Source: Nordella sp. HKS 07 (GTDB lineage Bacteria > Pseudomonadota > Alphaproteobacteria > Rhizobiales > Aestuariivirgaceae). Taken from it: 64,000 nucleotides of DNA. The notes beneath the pieces are model-generated. The model saw only the letters and a list, made by a program, of their open reading frames with translations, had not been told where the DNA came from and ran no database searches. Of this stretch, positions 1-9,057 are shown one piece after another. How positions within the stretch are numbered: position 1 is the stretch's first letter; each line of letters begins with the position of its first letter. The position numbers were made by a program, and so were the translations under genes. The stretch lies in assembly GCF_011046735.1 (NCBI RefSeq), contig NZ_CP049258.1, positions 558,001-622,000 on the forward strand, given 5' to 3'.

Positions 1-405
1 GCCGAGCGAGAGTGCGGCCTCGCGCTGGCCCTTGTGCAGGGCCTCGATTCCGGAGCGGAACACCTCGGCAAGTATGGCGCCGCCATGGAGGCCGAGGCCA
101 AGAACGGCACCGGCGAAATCGGTGAACCATGTCCAGTCGAGGCCGGGGAAGAGTTGCGGCGGCACAAAATAGACAATATAGAGCATCACCACGATCGGCA
201 GCCCACGAGCAATTTCGATGAAACCCATCGCCAGGGTGCTGACCAATTTGATGCGTGATGTGCGGCAGAGAGCGACGAAAATGCCAAACACCACTGCGAG
301 AATGAAAGAGAAGATGGCGATCTTGATGGTGGTCAGCGAATAATACAAGAGTTCCGGCAACCAGCGGTGGATGTGCTCAGCGTAGATTTCGGGAAGCTGA
401 AGCAT
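1..405 (-). CDS. Polar amino-acid ABC transporter permease (partial, cut by window edge)
   Basis: Inner-membrane permease of the HisM/GlnP class; the 3' end lies beyond base 1. The minus strand from the ATG at 405 reads MLQLPEIYAEHIHRW, then a hydrophobic segment and the permease EAA-type loop near the cut end (GIEALHKGQREAALSLG). It pairs with the permease at 419-1084 as a heterodimer served by the ATPase and binding protein upstream. All four genes run on the minus strand with short gaps, as one operon. The family assignment is firm; the exact amino acid carried cannot be read from sequence. Confidence 0.9.
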   Translation of the reverse strand, partial: MLQLPEIYAEHIHRWLPELLYYSLTTIKIAIFSFILAVVFGIFVALCRTSRIKLVSTLAMGFIEIARGLPIVVMLYIVYFVPPQLFPGLDWTWFTDFAGAVLGLGLHGGAILAEVFRSGIEALHKGQREAALSLG

Positions 406-418
406 AGTGTCTCCTTCC

Positions 419-1084
419 CTATTGCCAGGCCTGGCGCTGGCGCTCGAGCCGGGCCGCGAGCCGCGCCATGGGAATGGTTACGCACAAATACATTGCCCCT
501 GCCATCAAATAGATGGGAGCGCTTTGAAGCGTCTCAGTGACAAGCTGGCGTGCTAGCGCCATGACTTCAAGCACGCCAACAGCAAAAACGATGGCCGTGT
601 CCTTCAGGAGTACGATGGCGAAATTGGTCATCGGCGGCAACATGGTGCGAATAGCTTGCGGCAACACGATGTACCGCATGGCCCGTGTAGGTGTCATGCC
701 GAGTGACAAGGCCGCCTCCATTTGGCCGCGATGGATCGACTCGATTCCGGCCCTGTAGATTTCGGAGAGATAGGCGGCCCCATTCATACCAAGCCCGAGG
801 ATCGCTGCCTCGAAAGGCGTGGGCTGGTATCCCACGTCGGGGAAACCGAAGTAGATGACGAAGAGTTGCACAAGTGCCGGCGTACCGCGGAAAAATTCCA
901 CATAGGCGGTGGCGGCCCAGCGCAGAAGCTTCCACGTCGAAATGCGCAGCAGCGCGATGACAAGACCGAATACCAGCGCGAAGACTAGAGCGCCCGCCGC
1001 GACGATGAGGGTTGCTGGCCAGCCGCTCAGCAGCGTGGTAAAGAAGTACCAACCCTTGGCCTCGATAATCTGGAAGAAGTTCAT
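419..1084 (-). CDS. Polar amino-acid ABC transporter permease
   Basis: Integral inner-membrane subunit of a His/Glu/Gln-type amino-acid importer, 221 aa, the usual length. Hydrophobic helices occur around residues 15-45, 55-75, 85-105 and 150-210. The cytoplasmic coupling loop EAALSLGMTPTRAMRYIVLP (about residues 123-142) contacts the ATPase. It lies 13 bp from the next permease and 12 bp downstream of the ATPase stop, so the four genes are probably cotranscribed. Substrate specificity is not determinable; opine, histidine or acidic amino acid are all possible. Confidence 0.93.
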   Translation of the reverse strand: MNFFQIIEAKGWYFFTTLLSGWPATLIVAAGALVFALVFGLVIALLRISTWKLLRWAATAYVEFFRGTPALVQLFVIYFGFPDVGYQPTPFEAAILGLGMNGAAYLSEIYRAGIESIHRGQMEAALSLGMTPTRAMRYIVLPQAIRTMLPPMTNFAIVLLKDTAIVFAVGVLEVMALARQLVTETLQSAPIYLMAGAMYLCVTIPMARLAARLERQRQAWQ

Positions 1085-1096
1085 GCGTGCAACCCG

Positions 1097-1894
1097 TCAG
1101 CGGTCTTGAATGTGCTTGAGAAACTCGCGGGTTCGTGCTTCACGCGGTTTGAGCAGCACCTCCCGAGGCGAGCCTTGTTCGACGACTTTTCCATGGTCCA
1201 TAAAGATCACCCGGTCCGACACTTCGCCGGCGAATTGGATTTCGTGAGTGACGATCACCATGGTGGCGCCCTCTTCGGCAAGCTGGCGCATGACGCGCAG
1301 CACCTCGCCGATGAGTTCGGGATCAAGGGCGGAGGTCGCCTCGTCGAACAGCATGAGTTTGGGCTGCATTGCGAGCACGCGGGCAATGGCTACGCGCTGT
1401 TGCTGGCCACCCGACAGGCGCTCGGGATATTCGTTGATCTTGTGGCCAAGGCCTACTTTTTGCAGCACCTCGCGGCCGCGCGCTTCAGCCACCTCGCGCG
1501 AGTGGCCAAACACCCGCATGGGCGCGACCGTCACGTTTCCGAGCGCCGTCAGATGCGGAAACAGGTTGAAGCGCTGGAAGACGAAGCCGATTTCCTGGCG
1601 CTCCTTGGCGAGTTCGCGGTCGCTGAGGTGGACGTAACGGTCGCCCACCTTCTTCTCACCTACCAGACTGCCTTCGATGTAAATGTGGCCAGCAGTGGGT
1701 TTTTCCAGATAGTTGATGCACCGAAGGAGCGTCGTCTTGCCCGACCCGCTCGGCCCGATAATCGATATCTTCTCGCCCCGCTTTACCTCGAGGTTGACGC
1801 CGCTTAGAACGGTCAGATCGCCGAATTTCTTGTGCAGGTCCTCGATCTTCAGCAGTGGCTGCGCTCCAGCCGCGCCATTGCCCGCTTTGCTCAT
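1097..1894 (-). CDS. Amino-acid ABC transporter ATP-binding protein
   Basis: Cytoplasmic ATPase that powers the permease pair. Visible motifs in order: Walker A GPSGSGKTT, Q-loop FVFQRFNLFPHLTALGNV, signature LSGGQQQRVAIARVLA, Walker B LMLFDEATSALDPE, H-loop VIVTHE. This is the HisP/GlnQ (PAAT) pattern, about 265 aa. I chose the ATG at 1894 (MSKAGNG) rather than 1906 because GAGGGA sits 5 bp upstream of it. It is followed 12 bp later by the first permease and preceded by the binding-protein gene. Confidence 0.95.
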   Translation of the reverse strand: MSKAGNGAAGAQPLLKIEDLHKKFGDLTVLSGVNLEVKRGEKISIIGPSGSGKTTLLRCINYLEKPTAGHIYIEGSLVGEKKVGDRYVHLSDRELAKERQEIGFVFQRFNLFPHLTALGNVTVAPMRVFGHSREVAEARGREVLQKVGLGHKINEYPERLSGGQQQRVAIARVLAMQPKLMLFDEATSALDPELIGEVLRVMRQLAEEGATMVIVTHEIQFAGEVSDRVIFMDHGKVVEQGSPREVLLKPREARTREFLKHIQDR

Positions 1895-1958
1895 GAAATC
1901 CCTCACCCTCGGACAGGAACGGGCGGGATCCTATCCCGCCCGCTGCATCTTTCACCGC

Positions 1959-2870
1959 TCAGAAGCAGTGATCGGCGCTTGGCGCCTTGTAACCCTCCTC
2001 GCGGTCCACGCCGATGCGCGGATTCTTCTCTGGTGGGATGAACCACGACTTGTCCCCCAGGCCGTACTTGGTCATCGCCTTTACGTTCAGGCAGTCCTTC
2101 CACACCTGCATGATCGCCCCGTTGATGGCCTCGGCGAGCTCCGGCTCATTCTTGTTGATGCCGAATATCACATTGTACTTGCCTGACATTATGGGATACT
2201 TGTCCGGTTCAGGTGTCACCGGCAGTTGCTTCAGCTTCCATTCCGGATGCTGAAAGATCGCATATTGTACAAGCGGCGGGTCAAGGATCGCCATGTCGAT
2301 GCGGCCGGCGTTGAGATCCTGCATTACGCCGTCAGAGGTATCGTAGAGCTTGACTTCACCGATCCCCTCGACAGCCTTGAGTTCGGGAACGAGGGTGAAG
2401 CCGGTCACCGTGCCGACCTTACGGCCCTTCATGTCGGCGAAAGTGGTGAAGTTGTTTTCGTCCTTTTGGGCCAGGAGGGTGCCGAAATAATAGATGGGCT
2501 CGCTCAGGATCATGATCTTGGTGCGAGGTTCGATCCAGCCCATGGCGCCGTGCATCACATCGAGTTTGCCCTGCTTGGTGGCTTCGATGAGCGCCGCCCA
2601 GTCCATCTGGACGACGTTGGGGGTGAGGCCGATCTTGCCGGCGACCCAGGTCATGATTTCGCCGTCCGTGCCGCTTAGCACGCCATCCTTCAGCTGCGTC
2701 ATGGGCATGTCACCATTCATTCCGATGGTGAGTTTGCCTGCTTCAAGCGTCTTCGGCTCTGCCTGAGCCATGCCGGCGCCCAACACGGCCAAGAAAGCGG
2801 CGGAGGCCACTGCTACACCCAAAAAGAGAAGCTTGCTTGTGACGGATTTCTTGCGTGGATTGGTGGTCAT
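1959..2870 (-). CDS. Periplasmic amino-acid-binding protein (SBP family 3)
   Basis: Periplasmic ligand-binding component of the importer encoded downstream. The ATG at 2870 (MTTNPRKKSVTSKLLFLGVA) follows an AGGGGA ribosome site and begins a clear signal peptide with cleavage likely after GMAQA. The mature part shows family-3 binding-protein features: LTIGMNGDMPMTQLKDGVLSG at the start, then a TDGEIM loop and the hinge region DLNAGRIDMAILDPP. About 303 aa, slightly longer than the usual 260-280. The longer open frame to 2957 lacks a signal peptide at its start and is rejected. Confidence 0.92.
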   Translation of the reverse strand: MTTNPRKKSVTSKLLFLGVAVASAAFLAVLGAGMAQAEPKTLEAGKLTIGMNGDMPMTQLKDGVLSGTDGEIMTWVAGKIGLTPNVVQMDWAALIEATKQGKLDVMHGAMGWIEPRTKIMILSEPIYYFGTLLAQKDENNFTTFADMKGRKVGTVTGFTLVPELKAVEGIGEVKLYDTSDGVMQDLNAGRIDMAILDPPLVQYAIFQHPEWKLKQLPVTPEPDKYPIMSGKYNVIFGINKNEPELAEAINGAIMQVWKDCLNVKAMTKYGLGDKSWFIPPEKNPRIGVDREEGYKAPSADHCF

Positions 2871-3103
2871 GGATGATCCCCTGCTGACTGCGTTTGAGAT
2901 CCCTTGATGGCCGGTCGTGAGGAAATGGCATCCTCTTGCCGTGCCATTGTCTATCACCCTATCATCCTACCATTAAGACAATCAATAGACGCCAGCCCTC
3001 AGATGCACCATCATCGAGCAAGCGAAGAGGCGTCGTCACGTAGATATCGCGAGCGTCTCTGCGGCGCGACTGCCGGTTACGGTTTCGGCGTCTCTGGCGT
3101 TGT
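2871..3103. other. Intergenic spacer between the two ABC/oxidoreductase operons
   Basis: No convincing gene is seen here. It must hold the promoter of the minus-strand amino-acid importer and the 3' end of the flavoenzyme operon. No strong terminator hairpin with a T-tract was found. Confidence 0.4.
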
Positions 3104-5296
3104 TCATCTCAGGGAAACTGGGTCATTGAGCTTCGGCCATGTTTCGCCGCCCCATAGGGGGCGCTCGCGAATGATGGCGTGCGGCCGCTGTGGATCGGCG
3201 GAGTCGATCTCGCGCCCCATGCGGTGTCCGTCGAATACGGCATCGGCGATATAGCGCGGGGCGAGGCAGTCTCCGGCCCGATAGACGCCGATGATCCCCT
3301 TTTCCGTCCATTCCGCCTTGCGTGCCGCCAGATCGCGATAGAGGGAATTGTCGGAATGCCGGCCGGTGCACAGTACGACGGTATCAAAGGCGAGCGAATC
3401 GGTCTCCTTGCCGGCGCGGCGGGGAAGTGCACCAAGGCTCGGGCTGTCGGTTCGTTTCCAGCCGTCGCGATAAACGTCGTAGAGCTGGAGCACCGTCCGC
3501 GATCCGCTCTCTGCCCGCTCCACCCAAATCCCTACTCGTGAGACAATGCCCTTCTCGCGCAACATCCGGCGAAGATTGGGGCCTTCGAGGGTGAAATCAG
3601 TGTAGGGCGCCACGCGATCGAAAAGCGTGACGAGGGTCACCTTCTTACCGCGATTGGCCAGCAATTCGGCAAGGCTCACGCCCATGAAATAGCCGTCGCT
3701 GTCGAGGACGGCCACGCTGTCGGCGACCTCCTTGCCGGCGAAGAGCTGTTCTGGCGTCACGAAGCCCGGCAGGCCCGCATCGATGCCGGGTATGGGATCG
3801 GGACAGGCCGGCCCCCGGCCATCGCCGTTCCATTTCGCACCAGTCGCCAGCACGACCTTGGCACAGCCAAAGTCGAGCACCTCCTGCGTCGTCGCCCGCC
3901 CGGTCCCGCGCAGCACCTCGATACTTCCAAGCCGGCGCAGTTCAGCCTCGCGATAGCTCACAACGCGAAACCATTCGGCAAGACCCGGGAGTGTTGCGAT
4001 ATTGCGTAAATGTCCGCCCAATTCAGGTTCCGCCTCGATCAGATGCGCACTGTAACCGCGTCTGCCGAGCACGCGTGCGCATTCGAGGCCGGCGGGGCCG
4101 GCGCCCACGATCAGGATCTCTTCATCGCCACTCCTGGGCGCAAAGCGTTCGGGATGCCAGCCGCGGCGGTATTCCTCGAGCGCTGTGGGATTCTGGGTGC
4201 AGACGATGGGCACGCCATATTCGAAGCGCGCAATACACTGGTTGCAGCCAATGCATTCGGCGATTTCGTCGGCGCGGCCCTCGTCGACTTTGCGCGGCAG
4301 CCAGGGATCAGCGATCGAGGGCCTCGCACAGCCGATGATGTCATACTGGCCCGAACGCAGGACACGCACCATCTCGTCGGGATCGGTGAAGCGGCCGACG
4401 CCGACGACCGGCACCTTGGCGACGCGCTTTACCTCGCGCGTCCAGGGCGCCTGATGGTTCGATTTGTAGAAGCGCGACGGCCCAGCGTCCTCGCCCCATT
4501 CCTCAAGGCTGCTGATATTGACGTCCCACAGATCGACGAGCCCGAGTCCCGTCACATAATCGACGAAGCGAATGCCGTCATCTGTCGCCTCGAGGCCCGC
4601 GGAGCCCGAGAGTTGATCAATCGAAATCCGCGTGGCCACCGCACACTGGCCGCCGCCCGCGCGACGCAACGCCTCGAGAATTTCGACCCACAATCGCGCG
4701 CGACCGGCGAAGTCCCCGCCATAGCGGCCCTGGCGTCTGTTGTGATAGCGCGACAGCATCTGCATCGGGAGCGCGCCGTGGGTACCGTGCAGGTAAAGGA
4801 TGTCGAAGCCCGCATCGATAGCCCGCTTTGCAGCTTCCTCGAACATCACCACGATGCGAGCGAGGTCGCTGTCCTCGGCTTCATAGGTGTTGACCTGCGG
4901 GATCCAGGGCGTCGCGAACTGGTGCGCGGCGGGCGACACATAACGGCTGCCCAGATTGTTGGAGAGGCCACCGGCATGACACAATTCGACACCCGCCAGT
5001 GCGTCCCACTTGTGTACGCTGTCGACCATGTGGCGGTGATTGATGACATCGCCCTCATCGAACAGGCTGCTCACGATGGCGACGGGCTGGTCGGTTTCGG
5101 GGTGGATCATGCAGGCCTCGGTGCAGATGCCGGCCCAGCCGCCTTCGGCCTTGACCTCGCGATGCATGGCATTGGCGCCCGGCCGTTCGACGCCTGCGCC
5201 CGTGCACTGCGGCACCTGGAAGAAACGGTTCTTCAGAATTTTCGGGCCGATGGCGATCGGCACGAAAAGAGGGTCGTGGCGGGGATCGCGTGGCAT
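3104..5296 (-). CDS. Trimethylamine/dimethylamine-dehydrogenase-like flavoenzyme (FMN, 4Fe-4S, FAD-like domain)
   Basis: About 730 aa, matching the trimethylamine dehydrogenase family. Domains in order: an old-yellow-enzyme TIM barrel (residues ~10-340), an iron-sulfur segment with the CxxCxxC(x11)C pattern (CIGCNQCIARFEYGVPIVC), the family hallmark EYRRGWHPE, then a Rossmann domain starting EILIVGAGPAGLE. Relatives demethylate or deaminate tertiary amines and pass electrons to ETF. The barrel loop reads LYLHGTHG where, from memory, trimethylamine dehydrogenase has YGAH, so an active-site tyrosine appears to be histidine and the substrate may differ. The ATG at 5296 follows AGAGGTGATG and lies 4 bp after the SDR stop; it is the last gene of the operon with the SDR and a polyamine-type importer. 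Related N-demethylases for betaines are the main alternative. Confidence 0.88.
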   Translation of the reverse strand: MPRDPRHDPLFVPIAIGPKILKNRFFQVPQCTGAGVERPGANAMHREVKAEGGWAGICTEACMIHPETDQPVAIVSSLFDEGDVINHRHMVDSVHKWDALAGVELCHAGGLSNNLGSRYVSPAAHQFATPWIPQVNTYEAEDSDLARIVVMFEEAAKRAIDAGFDILYLHGTHGALPMQMLSRYHNRRQGRYGGDFAGRARLWVEILEALRRAGGGQCAVATRISIDQLSGSAGLEATDDGIRFVDYVTGLGLVDLWDVNISSLEEWGEDAGPSRFYKSNHQAPWTREVKRVAKVPVVGVGRFTDPDEMVRVLRSGQYDIIGCARPSIADPWLPRKVDEGRADEIAECIGCNQCIARFEYGVPIVCTQNPTALEEYRRGWHPERFAPRSGDEEILIVGAGPAGLECARVLGRRGYSAHLIEAEPELGGHLRNIATLPGLAEWFRVVSYREAELRRLGSIEVLRGTGRATTQEVLDFGCAKVVLATGAKWNGDGRGPACPDPIPGIDAGLPGFVTPEQLFAGKEVADSVAVLDSDGYFMGVSLAELLANRGKKVTLVTLFDRVAPYTDFTLEGPNLRRMLREKGIVSRVGIWVERAESGSRTVLQLYDVYRDGWKRTDSPSLGALPRRAGKETDSLAFDTVVLCTGRHSDNSLYRDLAARKAEWTEKGIIGVYRAGDCLAPRYIADAVFDGHRMGREIDSADPQRPHAIIRERPLWGGETWPKLNDPVSLR

Positions 5297-5300
5297 GGCA

Positions 5301-6101
5301 TCACCTCTGAAAGACGCTGGCGAGGTCGATCTGGCTCTTGAAAGCAGTGTAGCCCGAATCGGCCGTATAGATCCCCCCGGTGATACGGCGCGCCTCGTCG
5401 GAAGCAAGAAAGATCGCGAATGTGGCAATGTCCTCAGGGCTCATGATGCCCATGAGATGCATGCGCTCGATCTTTTCGCGCTCGGCGGGTTTGTCCATGA
5501 AGACGCTCTGATGCGGGGTCGCGACAAAGCCTGGACAGATTGCATTGACACGCACGCCTTCGGGAGAGAGTCCCGTTGCCATGGAGCGAGTGAGCGAAAC
5601 GACCCCGCCCTTGGCGGCGGTATAGGCGTCGATCCCGGCGGTGCCGATCAGCGCATCGACAGTAGCGGTGAGAATGATCGATCCCGCCTTGCGCGACAGC
5701 ATATGCTGAGCGACGTATTTTGCGGTGAGGAACGTTCCGTTGAGCACGAGATCGACGATCTGGTGCCAGGTCTCCTCCGGCAATTCAGTGATGCGCCGAT
5801 CGCAGTTGTTGACCAGCGGCACCGAGACCGCATTGTGAAAAAGAATATCGATCTGGCCAAATTCGGCGATCACGAAAGCAACCATTTCGCGCACCGACTG
5901 ACTATTCCGGACATCGACGCGGCAGGCGCGGGCGATATATCCCTCTGCCTCGATCCCTGATGCGACGACAGATGCACCGCCCGTGTCGAGATCAGCCGTG
6001 ACAACGCACGCACCTTCGCGTGCCATCAACTCACAGCCCGCTCTGCCGATCCCCGATGCGCCGCCGGTAACGAGCGCTATTTTTCCAGCCAGTCGACCCA
6101 T
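5301..6101 (-). CDS. Short-chain dehydrogenase/reductase
   Basis: Classical SDR of 266 aa. It has the NAD(P)-binding motif TGGASGIGRAG near residues 13-20, an acidic residue after beta-2 (TADLDTGG) suggesting NAD preference, FHNAVS in the NAG position, and the catalytic YTAAK near residue 158. The C-terminal GGIYTADSGY fits the family's DGGY end. It is sandwiched between the PotC-type permease and the trimethylamine-dehydrogenase-like gene with a 4 bp gap, so it probably oxidises a product of that flavoenzyme or a linked alcohol. The substrate is unknown. Confidence 0.92.
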   Translation of the reverse strand: MGRLAGKIALVTGGASGIGRAGCELMAREGACVVTADLDTGGASVVASGIEAEGYIARACRVDVRNSQSVREMVAFVIAEFGQIDILFHNAVSVPLVNNCDRRITELPEETWHQIVDLVLNGTFLTAKYVAQHMLSRKAGSIILTATVDALIGTAGIDAYTAAKGGVVSLTRSMATGLSPEGVRVNAICPGFVATPHQSVFMDKPAEREKIERMHLMGIMSPEDIATFAIFLASDEARRITGGIYTADSGYTAFKSQIDLASVFQR

Positions 6102-6119
6102 ATCCTTGTTCTCCCTGCT

Positions 6120-6896
6120 TCAGCCGCGATAGCGGGTCAGCCGCAAGGCAATCAGACTCGACCCGAGAGTGAGGAGAAGAATGAGAGTGCCGATGGCATT
6201 GACCGTCGGTGTCAGGCCGGTGCGGATCATTCCCCAAACCAACGTTGGCAACGTGTTGCCGCTTCCGATTGTGAAGAAAGTGATGACGAAATCGTCGATC
6301 GACAGCGCCATGGCGATAAGCGCCGCGCCAATGACAATGGGCCGGATGATCGGCAATGTCACGGTGAGAAAAGCCCCAAGGGGGCTCGCTCCCAGATCGC
6401 GGGCGCTCTCCACGATCCGGTAGTCGAAATTGGCGAGCCGCGCATGGACGATCAGGATGACGAAGGGCTGGGTGAAGAGCACATGGCTGATGATGACGGT
6501 GATGAGGCCGAGTTTCAGCCCGAGGCTGACGAAGAATGACAGCAGCGCCACGGCCAGTACCAGAGGCGGCAGCATAACCGGCAAGGTCAGGACCCCCATT
6601 GCGAGGGAGGCCCGCCGCGGCGGAAAGGACACAAGCCCGATCGCAGCCATGGTACCGATGGTCGCCGAGATCACCCCGACACTCAGCCCGACGATCATGC
6701 TGTTGCGGAAGGCTGACCAGAACTGGTCATAGGTCACCATCGCCTCCCACCAGCGCAAGGACAGGCTTTCGATGGGGAAATTGGTGAGACCGCGGGAGGT
6801 GAAGGAAAAGATCATCAGGAGAATGATCGGCGACAACAGAAAGGCGATGAGCAGGAAGGCGAGCAGGCGCCAGAGAATGGAAGACTGTTCGCTCAT
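6120..6896 (-). CDS. Spermidine/putrescine-type ABC permease (PotC-like)
   Basis: Inner-membrane permease of about 258 aa. From the ATG at 6896 it reads MSEQSSILWRLLAFLLIAFL, with helices along its length and the EAA loop ESARDLGASPLGAFLTVTLP. The start overlaps the stop of the upstream permease in an ATGA arrangement, showing translational coupling and ruling out the longer open frame to 7130. It is the PotC half of the permease pair. The imported compound is inferred, from the neighbouring amine dehydrogenase, to be an amine or betaine. Confidence 0.93.
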   Translation of the reverse strand: MSEQSSILWRLLAFLLIAFLLSPIILLMIFSFTSRGLTNFPIESLSLRWWEAMVTYDQFWSAFRNSMIVGLSVGVISATIGTMAAIGLVSFPPRRASLAMGVLTLPVMLPPLVLAVALLSFFVSLGLKLGLITVIISHVLFTQPFVILIVHARLANFDYRIVESARDLGASPLGAFLTVTLPIIRPIVIGAALIAMALSIDDFVITFFTIGSGNTLPTLVWGMIRTGLTPTVNAIGTLILLLTLGSSLIALRLTRYRG

Positions 6897-7729
6897 ATCC
6901 GGCACCACCACCACATGGCCCGGCTGAACAGCCAGATGACCAGAACCGAGATTGCCAGCATGATGAATGACATAGCCGATCCCAATGGCCAATTGAACAT
7001 CGATCCGAATTGCGGCGCGATCAGATTGCCGATCATCGTCTGTTTGCCGCCGACGAGCGAGGGAGTGACATAGTCGCCGGCGGTAATGAGAAACGAAAAG
7101 CTGAACGCGGTCACGATGCCGGCGCGGCAACGCGGCACGATGATGGTCGAAAAGGCTTTCGCCTGCGAGGCACCAAGATCGCGTGCCACCTCGATCTCGA
7201 TATTCTTGATGCCACGCATGGCGGCATAGATGGGAAGAACCGCGAACGGCAAGGCGAAATGAAGGAGCGTGACGACGACAGCACCCGGGCTGTAGAGAAG
7301 GGCGCTGATCGGCGTTGAGATAATGCCTGCCGCCATCAACGCCGAGTTGAGGACCCCCTCATTGCCGAGAATTGTCTTCCACGCGTAGATTTTCATCAGG
7401 TAACCGCCGAACATGGTAATGAGCACAATGAACAGCAACGGGTCGGCCCAGGCGGCCAGTTTGAAGCGGGCGATGAAAGCGTAGAGGAAGCCGACAAGAA
7501 CGGTCAGGATGGCAGTGGTCGATGACAGCAACACCGTATAGGCCGCGATCGGCACGTATTTGACATAGATCTCGTGATAGTTCGCCAGTGTCGCGGCCGG
7601 GGTCAGCTCGAAAAAATCGACCATCCAGAAACTGATGATGAAGAAATAGATGAAGGGCGCGACAAAAGTTGCAAGAAAGATGATTGCCGAGGGCAGTGTC
7701 AGAACATAGGGCAAGGTAGGACGGTTCAT
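6893..7729 (-). CDS. Spermidine/putrescine-type ABC permease (PotB-like)
   Basis: PotB half of the permease pair, 278 aa. It has an N-terminal helix (LPYVLTLPSAIIFLATFVAP), several further helices and the coupling loop EVARDLGASQAKAFSTIIVP near residue 185. Its stop overlaps the start of the PotC-like gene by 4 bp. It lies about 130 bp downstream of the binding-protein gene, with a stem-loop between them that probably lowers permease expression relative to the binding protein. Confidence 0.93.
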   Translation of the reverse strand: MNRPTLPYVLTLPSAIIFLATFVAPFIYFFIISFWMVDFFELTPAATLANYHEIYVKYVPIAAYTVLLSSTTAILTVLVGFLYAFIARFKLAAWADPLLFIVLITMFGGYLMKIYAWKTILGNEGVLNSALMAAGIISTPISALLYSPGAVVVTLLHFALPFAVLPIYAAMRGIKNIEIEVARDLGASQAKAFSTIIVPRCRAGIVTAFSFSFLITAGDYVTPSLVGGKQTMIGNLIAPQFGSMFNWPLGSAMSFIMLAISVLVIWLFSRAMWWWCRI

Positions 7730-7834
7730 GGCGAGGGCGTCAATTGCCTGGGGCGGTCCGTTGAATCCTCGGGGTCAGCACCCGATCCCCCATCGCCTGG
7801 TCGGAAGATCGGGCAAGGCCCTTTGCGTGTTCGA

Positions 7835-7852
7835 GGCTGGCTTGGGCCAGCC
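7835..7852. terminator. Stem-loop between binding-protein and permease genes
   Basis: GGCTGG-CTTGGG-CCAGCC forms a 6 bp GC-rich stem. A T5 run follows on the plus strand and the matching A-run precedes it on the minus strand. In the minus-strand operon it lies just after the restored end of the binding-protein gene. I read it as an mRNA-stabilising or attenuating hairpin; on the plus strand it would act as a rho-independent terminator. Confidence 0.5.
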
Positions 7853-7858
7853 TTTTTC

Positions 7859-8976
7859 CTATGCGGTCTTGAAGCGCTCATAGGCCTTCAGCCAGTCGCT
7901 GAAAGTCGTATGAGTGCCGTCAGGCTCGGTCGGGGGAAGGCGAAGAAGCCTGCCTTCTTGCCGAAGTCCTCGATCGAATCATAAGGATAGAGAGCCTTGA
8001 TCGCCGGGGTCAGCTGTTTGATGGCCTCGATATTGACGATGGCTTGAATGGCATTCTCGGCGAGGCGCACCTGCGGCGCCACGTCGATGCAGCGATTGGC
8101 CAGTTCATAGGCCGCATCGACATTGGGCGCATCCTTGGCGATGCAATAATTATCGAGCCAGGCGTAGGTGCCTTCCTTAGGATAGGTGTAGGCGATCTTC
8201 TTGCCCTTGTCGGCAGCGAATTTCTGCACCGTCTCCCAACCATTGTAGGTCACGGAGACATCGCCACGCGCCAGCGCATCGGCGAGATCGCCCCAGCTGA
8301 CTGTCACCGCGCGCGACTGCTTCTTCATGGCAATCAGGAGTTCGATGACCTTGTCGAGCTGTTCAGGTGTCAGAAGAGTCGGAAGCTTGGCATCCGTGGC
8401 GATCCGGGCTCCCAGCATCATATTGCCGAGCGGGTCGTCCATCATTCCGACTTTCCCCGTATATTCGGGCTTGAGCAGGTCGATCCAGGCTTCGGGCGGT
8501 GTCGGATAGACGGCCGGATCATACATCATTGGCCCCGAGCCCCAGGTGAAGGGCACTGAATGGAGCGTGCCGCCGGGATTCACATTGGGATCATTGCGGA
8601 AGAGCGGCATGATCTTGTCCAGATTGGGAACACGCGACGTGTCGATCGGCTGGATCAGGTCGAGCTTGGCGAGCAAAGGGATGTAGCCCATGTAGGGTGT
8701 TACGATATCGATCTGGCCAAGACCGCCGGAGCGAAGCTTGGTGATGATCTCGTCATTGTTGCCGATATAGGTGGTATTGAGGGTGATCCCCTTGTTCTTG
8801 GCGAAATCATCGAAGGTCACCGGGTCATCATAGCCTTGCCAACCAAGGAAATTGACCGTGCTGGCGGCAAACGCCCGGATCGAGATAAGACCTGCGGCCG
8901 CCGCGGCAGCAGCGAAGCCTGTCTTTAGTGCAGAACGCCGCGACAGCGACGGAAAGTTCAGATGGTTGGTATTCAT
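7859..8976 (-). CDS. Polyamine-type periplasmic binding protein with a 3'-end frameshift
   Basis: PotD/PotF-family binding protein for the adjacent PotABC-type importer. It begins with a Tat-type signal: SRRSALKTGFAAAAAAAG, likely cleaved after RAFA. The mature part starts STVNFLGWQGYDDPVTFDDF. The uninterrupted frame stops at 7888 with an atypical tail. Shifting one base at the G5 run 7932-7936 gives PPTEPDGTHTTFSDWLKAYE followed by RFKTA and a stop at 7859, which is the usual end of this family. So one base is missing, by mutation or by sequencing error. It precedes the permeases and follows the ATPase gene in the same operon. Confidence 0.9.
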
Positions 8977-9057
8977 CGTTTCCTCCCTATGTTTTCCAGG
9001 ATGTTGCCCTGGATGCCAAGTCTTTGCCGCTTGGTGTTGAAATGGATCCGCGTGCGG

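Noticed and set aside
4010-5341. Long plus-strand frame of 443 codons opposite the flavoenzyme
   Set aside because: It is the antisense shadow of a GC-rich gene with clear family motifs; composition is Arg/His/Ala-rich and no ribosome site exists.
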